Origin: SAR116 cluster bacterium AG-325-F22
GTDB lineage: Bacteria > Pseudomonadota > Alphaproteobacteria > Puniceispirillales > Marisalimonadaceae
Length of the DNA: 48,197 bases
Assembly: GCA_003282885.1 (NCBI GenBank)
Contig: QBYJ01000007.1
Span: 1-48,197, forward strand
Direction of reading: 5' to 3'
Positions 25,153-33,950 of the stretch are shown piece after piece (positions within the stretch are counted from its first letter, which is position 1; each line of letters begins with the position of its first letter). The notes under the pieces are model-generated. The model was not told where the DNA came from and made no database searches. It worked only from the letters and a program-made list of their open reading frames with translations. The position numbers and the translations under genes were made by a program.

Positions 25153-27435
25153 TTAAGCATAAATAGCTTTTAGAATTTCTGAAGGGGTTGCAGGAGAATT
25201 TAGCAGTTCAGGCTTTGAGTCTTTTGATGATGCTTTGATAGCTTCTTTTAAAGCTAGAAAATGAGAAATAGCTAGTAGCAATGGTGGCTCACCAACAGCT
25301 TTAGATCTAAAAATAGTTTTTTCATCATTATCTGCATTTTCTAATAATTTGACATTGAATATAGGAGGAACATCTCTACTCCCAGGTAATTTATATGTCG
25401 ATGGGCCGGTAGTTAATAATTTTCCATCTTGAGAAAAATAAAGTTCTTCACAAGTGAGCCAACCCAATCCTTGTATAAAACCCCCTTCTATTTGTCCAAT
25501 ATCAATATTTTCATTTAATGAGTTTCCACAATCTTGAATAATATCTGCTCTTAAAATTCGGTTTTCACCAGTGTTAATGTCAATTAATGCCTCGGAAACA
25601 GCCGCTCCCCACGTAAAGTAAAAATAGGGTCGTCCTTTTAATTTTCCTTGATCCCAATGTATTTTAGGAGTTTTGTAAAAACCTGTGGATGAAAGTGATA
25701 TTCTATTTTCCCAACACGAAAAAGCTAACTCGGTAAATGATAAACTCTTGTTTCCTGATAGGATCCTTCCTTGTTCAAATATAATTTCTGACTTAGGTTT
25801 TTTAAATAATTTAGAAGCATGATCAATCATTCTTTTTTTTATCGTTGAAGCAGCATTCCATGCAGCCATTCCGTTTAAATCAGAGCCTGAAGAAGCTGCT
25901 GTTGCTGATGTGTTAGGGACCTCAGCTGTATTAGTTGAGGTAATATGTATCTGATCTAGAGATACTTTAAAACATTCTGCAACTACTTGGGCAACTTTAA
26001 TAAACAGACCCTGCCCCATTTCAGTACCTCCATGATTTAATCTTATAGATCCATCAGAATAAACATGTATTAAGGCACCAGCCTGATTGAAAGACGGCTT
26101 ATTAAACGAAATACCAAATTTTGCAGGCATAAGAGCAAGGCCTTTTCTAAACGGCAATTGATTTTTTTGTTGGTTAGAATTAAAGATTTTAATTTGTTTC
26201 AATCTTTTTTTATAATCACTTAATTTATAAGTTTCATTTAAAATCCGTTCAATTCTTGGTTTTGAAACTACTTGCCCATAAGGAGTAATAACTCCGTTAG
26301 ACTTAGAATAATAATTAATTTGTCTAACATGATCTAGAGATTTATTTAAGAACTGAGATATACTAAAAAGTATATTTTCAATTACTAGCATACCTTGTGG
26401 ACCACCAAAACCTCTGAAGGCGGTATTGGAGACGGTGTTTGTTTTACAAATATATCCATAAGCTTTTATAGATTTAATAAAATAACAATTATCTAAGTGT
26501 GTTAAAGCTCTTGTCATTACTGGACCTGAAAGATCCAGTACATTACCCCCATTACTTAACATTTTAATATCGAGTGCATTTATTTTAGCATTACTTGAAA
26601 AACCTGCAGTGAAATAAACTTTAAAATTATGCCTTTTCCCTGAAGCTGTCATGTCACTATGCCTGTTAAGACGAATTTTAACTGGTTGGTGAGTAATAAA
26701 AGCACATAAAGCTGATATTCCTGCAAAAATAGTTGCTTGGCTCTCTTTACCTCCAAACCCACCACCTAACCTTCGAACTTTACTATCAATTTTAGCTGAT
26801 GGAATATTTAAAATTTTACTTACTCCATGTTGAACTTCTGTAGGATGCTGGGTGCTTGACCAAACAATGTATTCGTCATTTTCTCCTGGAAAAGTAATTG
26901 CCACATGGGTTTCTAGATAAAAATGATCTTGACCACCAATTTCAAACTCACCAGATTTTTTAAACTTTGAGTTATTTATTTCTTTTTCAACTGAGCCTTT
27001 TTCCAATATAATAGGATCATCATGAAAAGAATTTTTACTATATGCATCGTCTAAGGTAAGTATTGGATCATCTAAATATTCTATTTCAATTTTTACCAAA
27101 TCACTTGCATATTGAGCTTCTTGGAATGTTTTTGCCAAAATAACAGCAACGGGTTGTCCGTAATACGTTATAATATCATCAGCAAGTATCGGCTCGCCAT
27201 TTTTAATTGGACCTATCTCATTTTCACCTGGAATATTTTTTGCTGTTACAGTTTTTGTATAAAAAGTTAAATTTTTTAATCGACTAAAATCAATTTTTTT
27301 TATTTTACCATATGCGCATTTTGACAAGACTAGTGCACCATGAAGAAGATTTTCTTGATCCGGAATATCATCAATGTAAATTGCCTGACCAGTTGTATGC
27401 CTTATTGATGAGTCATGGATAGCAACATTATTCAT
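25153..27435 (-). CDS. xdhB: Xanthine dehydrogenase, molybdenum subunit
   Basis: A 760-residue Mo-binding subunit, oxidising hypoxanthine and xanthine to urate with XdhA. It shows GQDHFYLETH, RLGGGFGGKESQ, AFRGFGGPQG, TNTAEVPNTSATAASSGSD for molybdopterin cytosine dinucleotide binding, and the catalytic glutamate in KAVGEPPLLLA near the C-terminus. Length matches the bacterial two-subunit type. It starts 2 bases after xdhA. XdhC, needed to load the sulfurated cofactor, is not in this window and must be elsewhere. Confidence 0.95.
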   Translation of the reverse strand: MNNVAIHDSSIRHTTGQAIYIDDIPDQENLLHGALVLSKCAYGKIKKIDFSRLKNLTFYTKTVTAKNIPGENEIGPIKNGEPILADDIITYYGQPVAVILAKTFQEAQYASDLVKIEIEYLDDPILTLDDAYSKNSFHDDPIILEKGSVEKEINNSKFKKSGEFEIGGQDHFYLETHVAITFPGENDEYIVWSSTQHPTEVQHGVSKILNIPSAKIDSKVRRLGGGFGGKESQATIFAGISALCAFITHQPVKIRLNRHSDMTASGKRHNFKVYFTAGFSSNAKINALDIKMLSNGGNVLDLSGPVMTRALTHLDNCYFIKSIKAYGYICKTNTVSNTAFRGFGGPQGMLVIENILFSISQFLNKSLDHVRQINYYSKSNGVITPYGQVVSKPRIERILNETYKLSDYKKRLKQIKIFNSNQQKNQLPFRKGLALMPAKFGISFNKPSFNQAGALIHVYSDGSIRLNHGGTEMGQGLFIKVAQVVAECFKVSLDQIHITSTNTAEVPNTSATAASSGSDLNGMAAWNAASTIKKRMIDHASKLFKKPKSEIIFEQGRILSGNKSLSFTELAFSCWENRISLSSTGFYKTPKIHWDQGKLKGRPYFYFTWGAAVSEALIDINTGENRILRADIIQDCGNSLNENIDIGQIEGGFIQGLGWLTCEELYFSQDGKLLTTGPSTYKLPGSRDVPPIFNVKLLENADNDEKTIFRSKAVGEPPLLLAISHFLALKEAIKASSKDSKPELLNSPATPSEILKAIYA

Positions 27436-27437
27436 AT

Positions 27438-28841
27438 CTAAAATTCCATAACTGACATAGTTTTTATATCATTTTCTAGGCATTGTTTTAGTCTTTTAAA
27501 TAGTCCCTTAAAAGAAGCTTTTCTATATGAGGAAGTTCCTCTTAGATCTGAAATTGGACGAATATAATTATCTATATTATCAATCGCTAGTTTGATTGCT
27601 TGATCAATATTTTTATTAATCATTTTTCTTGATAAATCATTCAATTCTTTTGGGATCTCTGCAACACCTCCTGCAGCAATATACAAATCTTTTATAATAT
27701 GATTTTGTGTCTTAATGTTTATTGCGAGTGAAATTGTTGAAATATCTTGATCAAATCTTTTTGATAGTTTCCAAAAGAAAAGTTTATTACTGTTACTGGG
27801 GATAGGTATTTCAAGAGAAACTAAAATCTGATCTTTTTTTAGAATATTTTTTCTATAGCCTTTAAAAAATTTGTTAATGGGTATACTTTCCTGCCCATCC
27901 TTTCCAAAGATATTTAATTTAGATTTTAAAACTAAAAGTACAGGAGCCAAATCTCCTATGGGGCTAGAAGTGCATAAGTTGCCTCCAATAGTAGCTTGAT
28001 TTCTAATTAAAGGAGAACCAAATCTTTTCAGAATTTCAATCATTTCAGGAATTTTACCTTCAATAAGTTCAAGGAATGTTTCTATTGTGACAGAGCTACC
28101 TACTAAAATTTTATTATTTGATATTTTAATGTTTTTTAATTCATCTATGGAACTTAAAGAAATAATAGAGTGTTCTTTTTCGTTAATTATAGGTCTTTGA
28201 AGATTTAAATCAGTTCCACCAGCTAAAAATCGAAAGTTTCTAATCTTAGTAAGGTTCTTTAATTCTTCTATTTTTAACGGATGATAATAAGTAACATTCC
28301 CTAATTTAATATCGTGGGTTTCTTCTTCAAAAAATTTCTGTTTAATTTTAATTTTGTCTTTAGCAACTGTTTTGATTGCTTTTAATATTGGAGAATAACC
28401 TGTACATCTGCATAAATTACCAGAAAATGCATCGTTTATTGTATTATCATTTATATCCTTATCAGAGTTAAGCAAGCTAACACCTGAAATAATAAATCCA
28501 GGTGTACAATACCCGCATTGAGAAGCATTTTCTTGAGAAAAAGCAACTTGTAATGGATGAGGATCTTTGTCATCACCCAAACCTTCTATTGTAACTATAT
28601 TTTTACCAATAACCTGACCTAATCTTACTAAACATGAATTTATCGGTTTTAAATTAGAGTTGTTTTCTTGATTGATTATAACTGAACAAGCACCACAATC
28701 ACCTTCGGCACAACCCTCTTTTGTTCCAGTCATCTTCAAATTATTTCTTAGCCAGTCTAAAAGTGTAATGTCATGATCAACGTTTTCGATAGTCTCTTTT
28801 TTACCATTTATAAAAATATTATTTATTTTCCCAGATATCAA
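27438..28841 (-). CDS. xdhA: Xanthine dehydrogenase, Fe-S/FAD subunit
   Basis: A 467-residue subunit that passes electrons from the molybdenum centre to NAD+. The N-terminal [2Fe-2S] ferredoxin domain has GCAEGDCGACSV (about 43-54); the second cluster domain has CGYCTPGF and CRCTGYSP (about 112-150); the FAD domain from about 180 has AGGTDLNLQ and IRNQATIGGNLCTSSPIGD. All cluster cysteines are present. The start is TTG, supported by GAGGT seven bases upstream, with no ATG near. It is 82 bases downstream of the ABC ATPase gene on the same strand and probably cotranscribed with it. Confidence 0.95.
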   Translation of the reverse strand: MISGKINNIFINGKKETIENVDHDITLLDWLRNNLKMTGTKEGCAEGDCGACSVIINQENNSNLKPINSCLVRLGQVIGKNIVTIEGLGDDKDPHPLQVAFSQENASQCGYCTPGFIISGVSLLNSDKDINDNTINDAFSGNLCRCTGYSPILKAIKTVAKDKIKIKQKFFEEETHDIKLGNVTYYHPLKIEELKNLTKIRNFRFLAGGTDLNLQRPIINEKEHSIISLSSIDELKNIKISNNKILVGSSVTIETFLELIEGKIPEMIEILKRFGSPLIRNQATIGGNLCTSSPIGDLAPVLLVLKSKLNIFGKDGQESIPINKFFKGYRKNILKKDQILVSLEIPIPSNSNKLFFWKLSKRFDQDISTISLAINIKTQNHIIKDLYIAAGGVAEIPKELNDLSRKMINKNIDQAIKLAIDNIDNYIRPISDLRGTSSYRKASFKGLFKRLKQCLENDIKTMSVMEF

Positions 28842-28923
28842 AAGCTGTACCTCAACAAATTATGATTTTGAGTATGATTATAGCTTTTATATTTTGTAAA
28901 AATCAATTAAAGAAGATGAGATA

Positions 28924-29922
28924 TTATTCCAACAAACTTTCTCGTTCATCATTCCAACTTATAAAAACTTCATCTTCAATTTCAAATCTATTTTTAAGAA
29001 ACTTTTCATCTGATAATTGAACACTTAACTCACCAAAATTTTTAGTATCGCCACTAACTTTTACAATTTGTCCTTGGAATTCTATCTCCTTAACTTTAAA
29101 CAAATTTACGTTATTATATTTGGTATTTTTTACTTCTTTCAGTTGTAAATCTATGTGATCCATTCTTATCGAATAAGTTTTTTTATTTTTGGTAATTACA
29201 TTATGACCGCCCACAAAAGAAGCTATAAATTTATTTTTGGGGTTATTAAAAATTTCATAGGGACTACCAACTTGTTCAATAATACCGTTATTCATTACAA
29301 CAATCATATCTGCTAAGGCCATTGCTTCATCTTGCGAATGAGTGACATGTATAAAAGTAATACCAAGTTTTTTTTGAAGAACTTTCAATTCACTTCTCAT
29401 TTTAATCCTTAAAAAAGGATCTAAAGCAGATAAAGGCTCATCTAAAAGTAGAATAGACGGATTAGTTATGAGGGCTCTAGCTAAAGCAACTCTTTGTTGT
29501 TGACCACCTGACAATTGAGCAGGTAACCGATCAGAAAATTCAGACATTTGAACTAATTGAAGCATTTTTTTAGCTTCAATGTTTCTTAAATCTTTTTGTA
29601 AGCCTCTCATTTTAAGAGCGAATGCAACATTTTCTAAGCATGATAAATGCGGAAATAATGCATAGTTTTGAAACATCATTGCCGTACCACGTTTGGCTGG
29701 AGATAGTTCGTTTATAATATTATTACCTAATAGAATATCACCTTCTGAAATTTCTTCATGACCAGCTATCATTCTTAAGGTTGAGGTTTTACCACAACCT
29801 GAAGGACCTAAGAGACAACAATAGGTTCCTGCCGGTATCTTAAGATTAATGTTATTCACGGCTAAAGTTTTATCATATCTCTTTGTAAGAACAGCAAATT
29901 CTAAATCTTCTGCAGTATTCAA
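28924..29922 (-). CDS. ABC transporter ATPase, PotA-like
   Basis: A 332-residue ATPase of the spermidine/putrescine-type importers. It has Walker A GPSGCGKT (39-46), Q-loop Gln85, signature LSGGQ (137-141), Walker B ILLLDE (157-162), switch His195 and a C-terminal TOBE-like domain. The start is TTG with AGAGG seven bases upstream. Binding protein and permeases are divergent, across 190 bases. The ATPase leads the strand that carries xdhAB and the deaminase, which ties the transporter to purine use. Confidence 0.93.
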   Translation of the reverse strand: MNTAEDLEFAVLTKRYDKTLAVNNINLKIPAGTYCCLLGPSGCGKTSTLRMIAGHEEISEGDILLGNNIINELSPAKRGTAMMFQNYALFPHLSCLENVAFALKMRGLQKDLRNIEAKKMLQLVQMSEFSDRLPAQLSGGQQQRVALARALITNPSILLLDEPLSALDPFLRIKMRSELKVLQKKLGITFIHVTHSQDEAMALADMIVVMNNGIIEQVGSPYEIFNNPKNKFIASFVGGHNVITKNKKTYSIRMDHIDLQLKEVKNTKYNNVNLFKVKEIEFQGQIVKVSGDTKNFGELSVQLSDEKFLKNRFEIEDEVFISWNDERESLLE

Positions 29923-29969
29923 ATTTTCACCTCTAAATTCCGTAAATTATTAAATGTAATATTACAAAG

Positions 29970-29998
29970 TTGACTGGTATTTAATCAATATTTAAAAT
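29970..29998 (+). promoter_or_regulatory. Strong sigma-70-like promoter for the transporter operon
   Basis: TTGACT (29970-29975) and TAAAAT (29993-29998) are separated by exactly 17 bases, each five of six to consensus. Transcription would begin near 30005, leaving a leader of about 108 bases before the binding-protein ATG. Confidence 0.6.
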
Positions 29999-30017
29999 TT
30001 TAATAAAAGTGATTAAA
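29980..30017. promoter_or_regulatory. Inverted repeat around the -10 region, candidate operator
   Basis: TTTAATCA (29980-29987) and TGATTAAA (30010-30017) are perfect inverted copies whose centres are 30 bases apart, about three helical turns. They bracket the -10 box and the likely start point, so a dimeric or tetrameric repressor could control the transporter and perhaps the divergent ATPase-xdh operon. Confidence 0.35.
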
Positions 30018-30022
30018 AATTA

Positions 30023-30056
30023 GGCATCATTGCTGACGTGCCAAGATTTCTTTTTT
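30023..30056 (+). promoter_or_regulatory. Leader hairpin followed by a T-rich stretch, possible attenuator
   Basis: GGCATCA pairs with TGA plus TGCC across a CG bulge, with a TTGC loop (30023-30042). It is followed after eight bases by a run of six T. The layout resembles a weak intrinsic terminator inside the leader. It matches no riboswitch class I can recognise. Confidence 0.25.
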
Positions 30057-30112
30057 AATTATATCATAAATGTAATTTACTACCAATTTTATAAATTCTA
30101 ATGGAGGTTAAA

Positions 30113-31384
30113 ATGAAAAAAAATATTACTAGACGTAATATGTTAAAAACATCAACAGCCGCTGTCGGTGCTGTTGCAGGAGCAGGACTACTTAAAGGAT
30201 TTCCTGCAATTCATGCGGCAGACGCCCCTGTTATTCGTTATTTAGGTACTGCTGTTAACATGGGTGACGCTGTACAAAAAAGATTATTCGACGACACAGG
30301 CATTAAAGTTAAATTTATAGTTAAGACAACTGACGAAGTTGTTAAAACAATTTTCACACAGCCAAACAGTTTTGATATCGTTGATTCTGAGTATTTCAGT
30401 ATGCCAAAGTTAGTTCCATCAGGTAACTTATTAGGAATGGATACTAAAAGAATAAAAGAGTGGGATAATGTTACAAGTGCATTCACCAAAGGTGAGGTTG
30501 CAGGAAAGAAAATTGGTGATCAAGGAACTGCACCCAAAAAAGTTATGTATTTAAAGGGTTCAAATTCAAAAGAATTTGCTTCCGAACCTACTCAACACGT
30601 AACTTTAATTCCTACAGTTTATAATGCTGATACGCTTGGTATTCGTCCAGATCTAATTAAAAGACCTATTAGTACTTGGGCTGAATTATTAAACCCTGAA
30701 TTTAAAGGTAAAGCTTCTATCTTAAACATACCATCCATAGGAATTATGGATGCCGCAATGGTTGTAGAATCTATGGGAGAATACAAATACCCTGACAAAG
30801 GTAACATGACCAAAAAAGAAATTGACTTGACTATGAAAATTTTTACTGAAGCTAAAAAAGCTGGCCAATTTAGAGCATTTTGGAGCGATTTCAATGAAAG
30901 CGTTAACTTAATGGCTTCAGGTGAAGTAGTAATTCAATCAATGTGGTCCCCAGCGATTACAGCAGTAAGAACAAAAGGCATACCTTGTGTTTACCAGCCA
31001 CTTAAAGAAGGTTACAGAGCATGGGCTGCTGGTTTTGGATTACCTGCTACAACAAAAGGGAGACAAGCTGACATTTGTTATGAATTTATTAATTGGTATT
31101 TGTCTGGCTGGGTAGGAGCATATCTAAACAGACAAGGCTATTATTCAGCTGTTATTCCAACTGCTAAAAAATATATGGAATCATATGAGTGGGATTATTG
31201 GATGTTAGGTAAACCTGCCACAGCTGATATTATGAGCCCTGAAGGTAAAAAATTAGCTTCAAAAGGCGAAATCAGAGATGGCGGCTCATATGAAGCTAGA
31301 ATGGGATCCGTTGAATGCTGGAATGCAACAATGGATGAAAATAAATACATGGTTAGAAAATGGAATGAAATGATTGCATCATAA
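30113..31384 (+). CDS. ABC transporter substrate-binding protein, PotD-like, Tat-exported
   Basis: A 423-residue periplasmic binding protein of extracellular solute-binding family 1. The N-terminus carries a twin-arginine motif TRRNMLK (6-12), a weakly hydrophobic alanine/glycine-rich core and a cleavage site near AIHA (about residue 34). An in-frame ATG at 30101 is rejected because GGAGG at 30103-30107 precedes the ATG at 30113. The fold is that of polyamine-type binding proteins, but gene context (xdhAB, upp, racemase) points to a purine, pyrimidine or ureide ligand; the ligand cannot be read from the sequence. A strong hairpin follows the gene. Confidence 0.9.
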   Translation: MKKNITRRNMLKTSTAAVGAVAGAGLLKGFPAIHAADAPVIRYLGTAVNMGDAVQKRLFDDTGIKVKFIVKTTDEVVKTIFTQPNSFDIVDSEYFSMPKLVPSGNLLGMDTKRIKEWDNVTSAFTKGEVAGKKIGDQGTAPKKVMYLKGSNSKEFASEPTQHVTLIPTVYNADTLGIRPDLIKRPISTWAELLNPEFKGKASILNIPSIGIMDAAMVVESMGEYKYPDKGNMTKKEIDLTMKIFTEAKKAGQFRAFWSDFNESVNLMASGEVVIQSMWSPAITAVRTKGIPCVYQPLKEGYRAWAAGFGLPATTKGRQADICYEFINWYLSGWVGAYLNRQGYYSAVIPTAKKYMESYEWDYWMLGKPATADIMSPEGKKLASKGEIRDGGSYEARMGSVECWNATMDENKYMVRKWNEMIAS

Positions 31385-31395
31385 AATGTATTTTA

Positions 31396-31423
31396 ATATA
31401 GGGTAACTAATGTTACCCTATAT
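31396..31423 (+). terminator. 12-bp hairpin between binding-protein and permease genes
   Basis: ATATAGGGTAAC and GTTACCCTATAT form a perfect 12-bp stem with a TAAT loop, 11 bases after the stop codon. There is no T run after it, so it is more likely an mRNA-stabilising or partial-termination element that keeps the binding protein in excess over the permeases. Confidence 0.7.
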
Positions 31424-31446
31424 AATTAACAATTCGATTTTTCAAT

Positions 31447-32331
31447 ATGCCAAAACTATTTCAAATAAAACCATCTGTTGGTTTACTCTCCCTTCCTTAT
31501 AGCTTAGTTTTTATTTTCTTTTTTTTTATACCTTTAGTTCTTACATTTGTTATCAGTTTCTGGGATTATAATGAATATTCAATTATACCTGATTTTATAT
31601 TAGAGAATTATAGGTATATCTTTGAAAACTGTTTTTCTTTTGAAAATGGTATGTGTGTTACATTCAAAACTTATCTATCTACATTTATGTTTTGTTTGAT
31701 AACATGGTTTTTCACACTTATTATTGGGTTTTTTGTAGCTTACTTTCTATCTTTTTATGTAAATTCACTTACATGGCAAATAGCTTTATTTCTTCTTTGC
31801 ACCATTCCATTCTGGACATCAAATGTTATAAGGATGATTTCATGGATACCATTATTAGGTAGAAATGGACTAGTTAATGATTTTTTTCTATCTACCGGAT
31901 TAACAAGCACTCCACAAGAATGGTTGCTATATTCAGGATTTTCAGTAGTTTTGGCTTTTGTTCATTTGTACACATTATTTATGATAGTTCCTATCTTCAA
32001 TTCTATGATGAGAATAGATAAATCAATAATTGAAGCAGCTTACGATAGCGGTGCTAACGGATTTCAAATTTTATGGAACATTATTATACCATTATGCAAG
32101 CCGGGAATTGTTATTGGATCAATTTTCGTTATCACCGTAGTAATGGGAGACTTCATAACAATAGGAATAATGGGAGGACAACAAATACCATCCATTGGCA
32201 AAATTATTTATGTAGAAATGAGTTATCTACAATTGCCTGCTGCTGCCGCTAATGCAGTAATTTTGTTATTATTAACTCTATTAATTATTTGGATAATGAC
32301 AAAAATGATTGATATAAGAAAAGAACTTTAA
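31447..32331 (+). CDS. ABC transporter permease, PotB-like
   Basis: A 294-residue inner-membrane permease with about six transmembrane helices. The cytoplasmic coupling loop EAAYDSGANGFQILWNIIIP (about 197-216) is the EAA motif that docks on the ATPase. No clear Shine-Dalgarno precedes the ATG, so its translation may be low or depend on the upstream hairpin region. It forms the membrane pore with the next gene. Confidence 0.92.
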   Translation: MPKLFQIKPSVGLLSLPYSLVFIFFFFIPLVLTFVISFWDYNEYSIIPDFILENYRYIFENCFSFENGMCVTFKTYLSTFMFCLITWFFTLIIGFFVAYFLSFYVNSLTWQIALFLLCTIPFWTSNVIRMISWIPLLGRNGLVNDFFLSTGLTSTPQEWLLYSGFSVVLAFVHLYTLFMIVPIFNSMMRIDKSIIEAAYDSGANGFQILWNIIIPLCKPGIVIGSIFVITVVMGDFITIGIMGGQQIPSIGKIIYVEMSYLQLPAAAANAVILLLLTLLIIWIMTKMIDIRKEL

Positions 32332-32333
32332 GT

Positions 32334-33206
32334 ATGTTTAGTAAAAAAAATAATACCTATTATGTATGTGTCTTCTTCTTTTCCTTATTTGTTTTATTTC
32401 TTTATGGTCCCACATTTACAATAATCCTTCTAAGTTTTCAAGGACCAGACGGAGGATTAACCTTTCCTCTTAATGGAATATCAACTTATTGGTTTGAAGA
32501 ACTTTGGAGAGGTGGATCTGTAGTGGATATTGGTTCGGCTTTTAAAAGATCCATAATTTTAGGTATAATAGTTATGATTTTAACTGTAGTTTTGTCTGTT
32601 GCAGCAGGATTGGCATTTAGAAAAAAATTTTGGGGCTCTAATGTTCTTTTTTTTACGACTGTAGCAAGCCTTATAGTTCCGTCAATAGTATTATCTTTAG
32701 GTGTCGCTTTACAATTTAGACTAATTGACGACTTGACAAAATGGATTGGAAGTTCACTTAACATTAGTTGGGTAAATGATTCTTTCCAAACATCATTGGG
32801 TATGTATTCAAGTGGACTTGGGGCACAATTAACTTGGACCCTTCCTTTTGGCTTATTAATAATGTTTGCCGTCTTTAACCGATTCGATAAATCTTACGAA
32901 GAAGCAGCGAGAGATCTAGGGGCAACTCCATGGAAAACTTTCAAGGAAATTGTATTACCCCTTATTGCACCAAGTATTATTGGAATTGCGTTATTCGGAT
33001 TTACATTGTCATATGATGAATTGGCAAGATCATCTCAAGTTATGGGATCTGGCAATACACTTCCACTTGAATTACGTGGTTTAACAACTACAGTTACTAC
33101 ACCTATTATATATGCTTTAGGCACAGTAACGACTTTTGTGTCATTCACCGTCATTGCTATTTCAGTTGGATTTTATCTGTTTCTCAAAAGGAAAAAAGGA
33201 ATATGA
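32334..33206 (+). CDS. ABC transporter permease, PotC-like
   Basis: A 290-residue inner-membrane permease with about six helices and the EAA loop EEAARDLGATPWKTFKEIVLP (about 188-208). It begins 2 bases after the first permease and overlaps the racemase start by 4 bases (ATGA), so racemase production is directly coupled to transporter production. Heterodimer partner of the PotB-like permease. Confidence 0.92.
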   Translation: MFSKKNNTYYVCVFFFSLFVLFLYGPTFTIILLSFQGPDGGLTFPLNGISTYWFEELWRGGSVVDIGSAFKRSIILGIIVMILTVVLSVAAGLAFRKKFWGSNVLFFTTVASLIVPSIVLSLGVALQFRLIDDLTKWIGSSLNISWVNDSFQTSLGMYSSGLGAQLTWTLPFGLLIMFAVFNRFDKSYEEAARDLGATPWKTFKEIVLPLIAPSIIGIALFGFTLSYDELARSSQVMGSGNTLPLELRGLTTTVTTPIIYALGTVTTFVSFTVIAISVGFYLFLKRKKGI

Positions 33207-33946
33207 GTTTGAATAAAAAGATTTGCATTATAAATCCAAATACCACTACTTCCATGACAAAAGTCATAGATAATACTGCAAAAAAATATGCTGGACTTGA
33301 TACAGAAATTATATCAACTCAATCTAAAACTGGTCCTGAAAGTATTGAGGGTTATTATGATGAAGCTTTTTGTATTCCCGGATTAATTGAAGAAATCAAA
33401 GATAATATAGATGCTGATGGTTATGTAATTGCATGTTTTGATGACACAGGTCTAGATGCCGTAAGATCAATTACCGACAAACCCGTCATTGGAATTGGAG
33501 AAGCGGCTTATCATGTAGCAAGTCTAGTTTCTGGAAACTTTTCAGTAATAACAACATTAACGAGATCGATAAATCCCTTAAAACATAATCTAAAAAAATA
33601 TGGACTATTTGAAAAATGCGTAAGTGTCACTGCTATAGAGGTACCTGTATTAGATCTAGAAGAAATCTCAGATGATAATCTTGACAAACTAAATAAGGGT
33701 ATAGAAAAAACCATATTAGAAAATAATTCAGAAGCTATTATTCTTGGATGTGCAGGAATGTCTAACTTAGCAAAAGACCTTGAGCTAAGTCACGGTCTGC
33801 CAGTAATAGAAGGGGTTTCTTCAGCAGTTGTATTAATAGAAGGTTTGATTAATCTTCAAATTAAAACAAGTAAAATCGGCTCTTATGCTTTACCTAGAGA
33901 TAAGAATTATTCCGGTTATTTGAGTAAATTTAGACCACAAAGATAA
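33203..33946 (+). CDS. Hydantoin/allantoin racemase (Asp/Glu racemase family)
   Basis: A 247-residue cofactor-independent racemase with both catalytic cysteines, Cys78 in ACFDDTG and Cys183 in GCAGMSNL, and the NPNTT substrate loop at residues 11-15. The most sensible substrate here is allantoin or another 5-substituted hydantoin, since UraD makes only S-allantoin while imported or spontaneously formed allantoin is racemic. Coupled to the permease by ATGA overlap and followed after 4 bases by upp. It is the intact paralogue of the serine-substituted protein at 14032-14736. Confidence 0.88.
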   Translation: MSLNKKICIINPNTTTSMTKVIDNTAKKYAGLDTEIISTQSKTGPESIEGYYDEAFCIPGLIEEIKDNIDADGYVIACFDDTGLDAVRSITDKPVIGIGEAAYHVASLVSGNFSVITTLTRSINPLKHNLKKYGLFEKCVSVTAIEVPVLDLEEISDDNLDKLNKGIEKTILENNSEAIILGCAGMSNLAKDLELSHGLPVIEGVSSAVVLIEGLINLQIKTSKIGSYALPRDKNYSGYLSKFRPQR

Positions 33947-33950
33947 AATT

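Noticed and set aside
30023-30056. Purine riboswitch in the leader of the binding-protein gene
   Set aside because: No three-way junction or conserved purine-aptamer bases could be found; only a simple hairpin and a T-rich stretch are seen.
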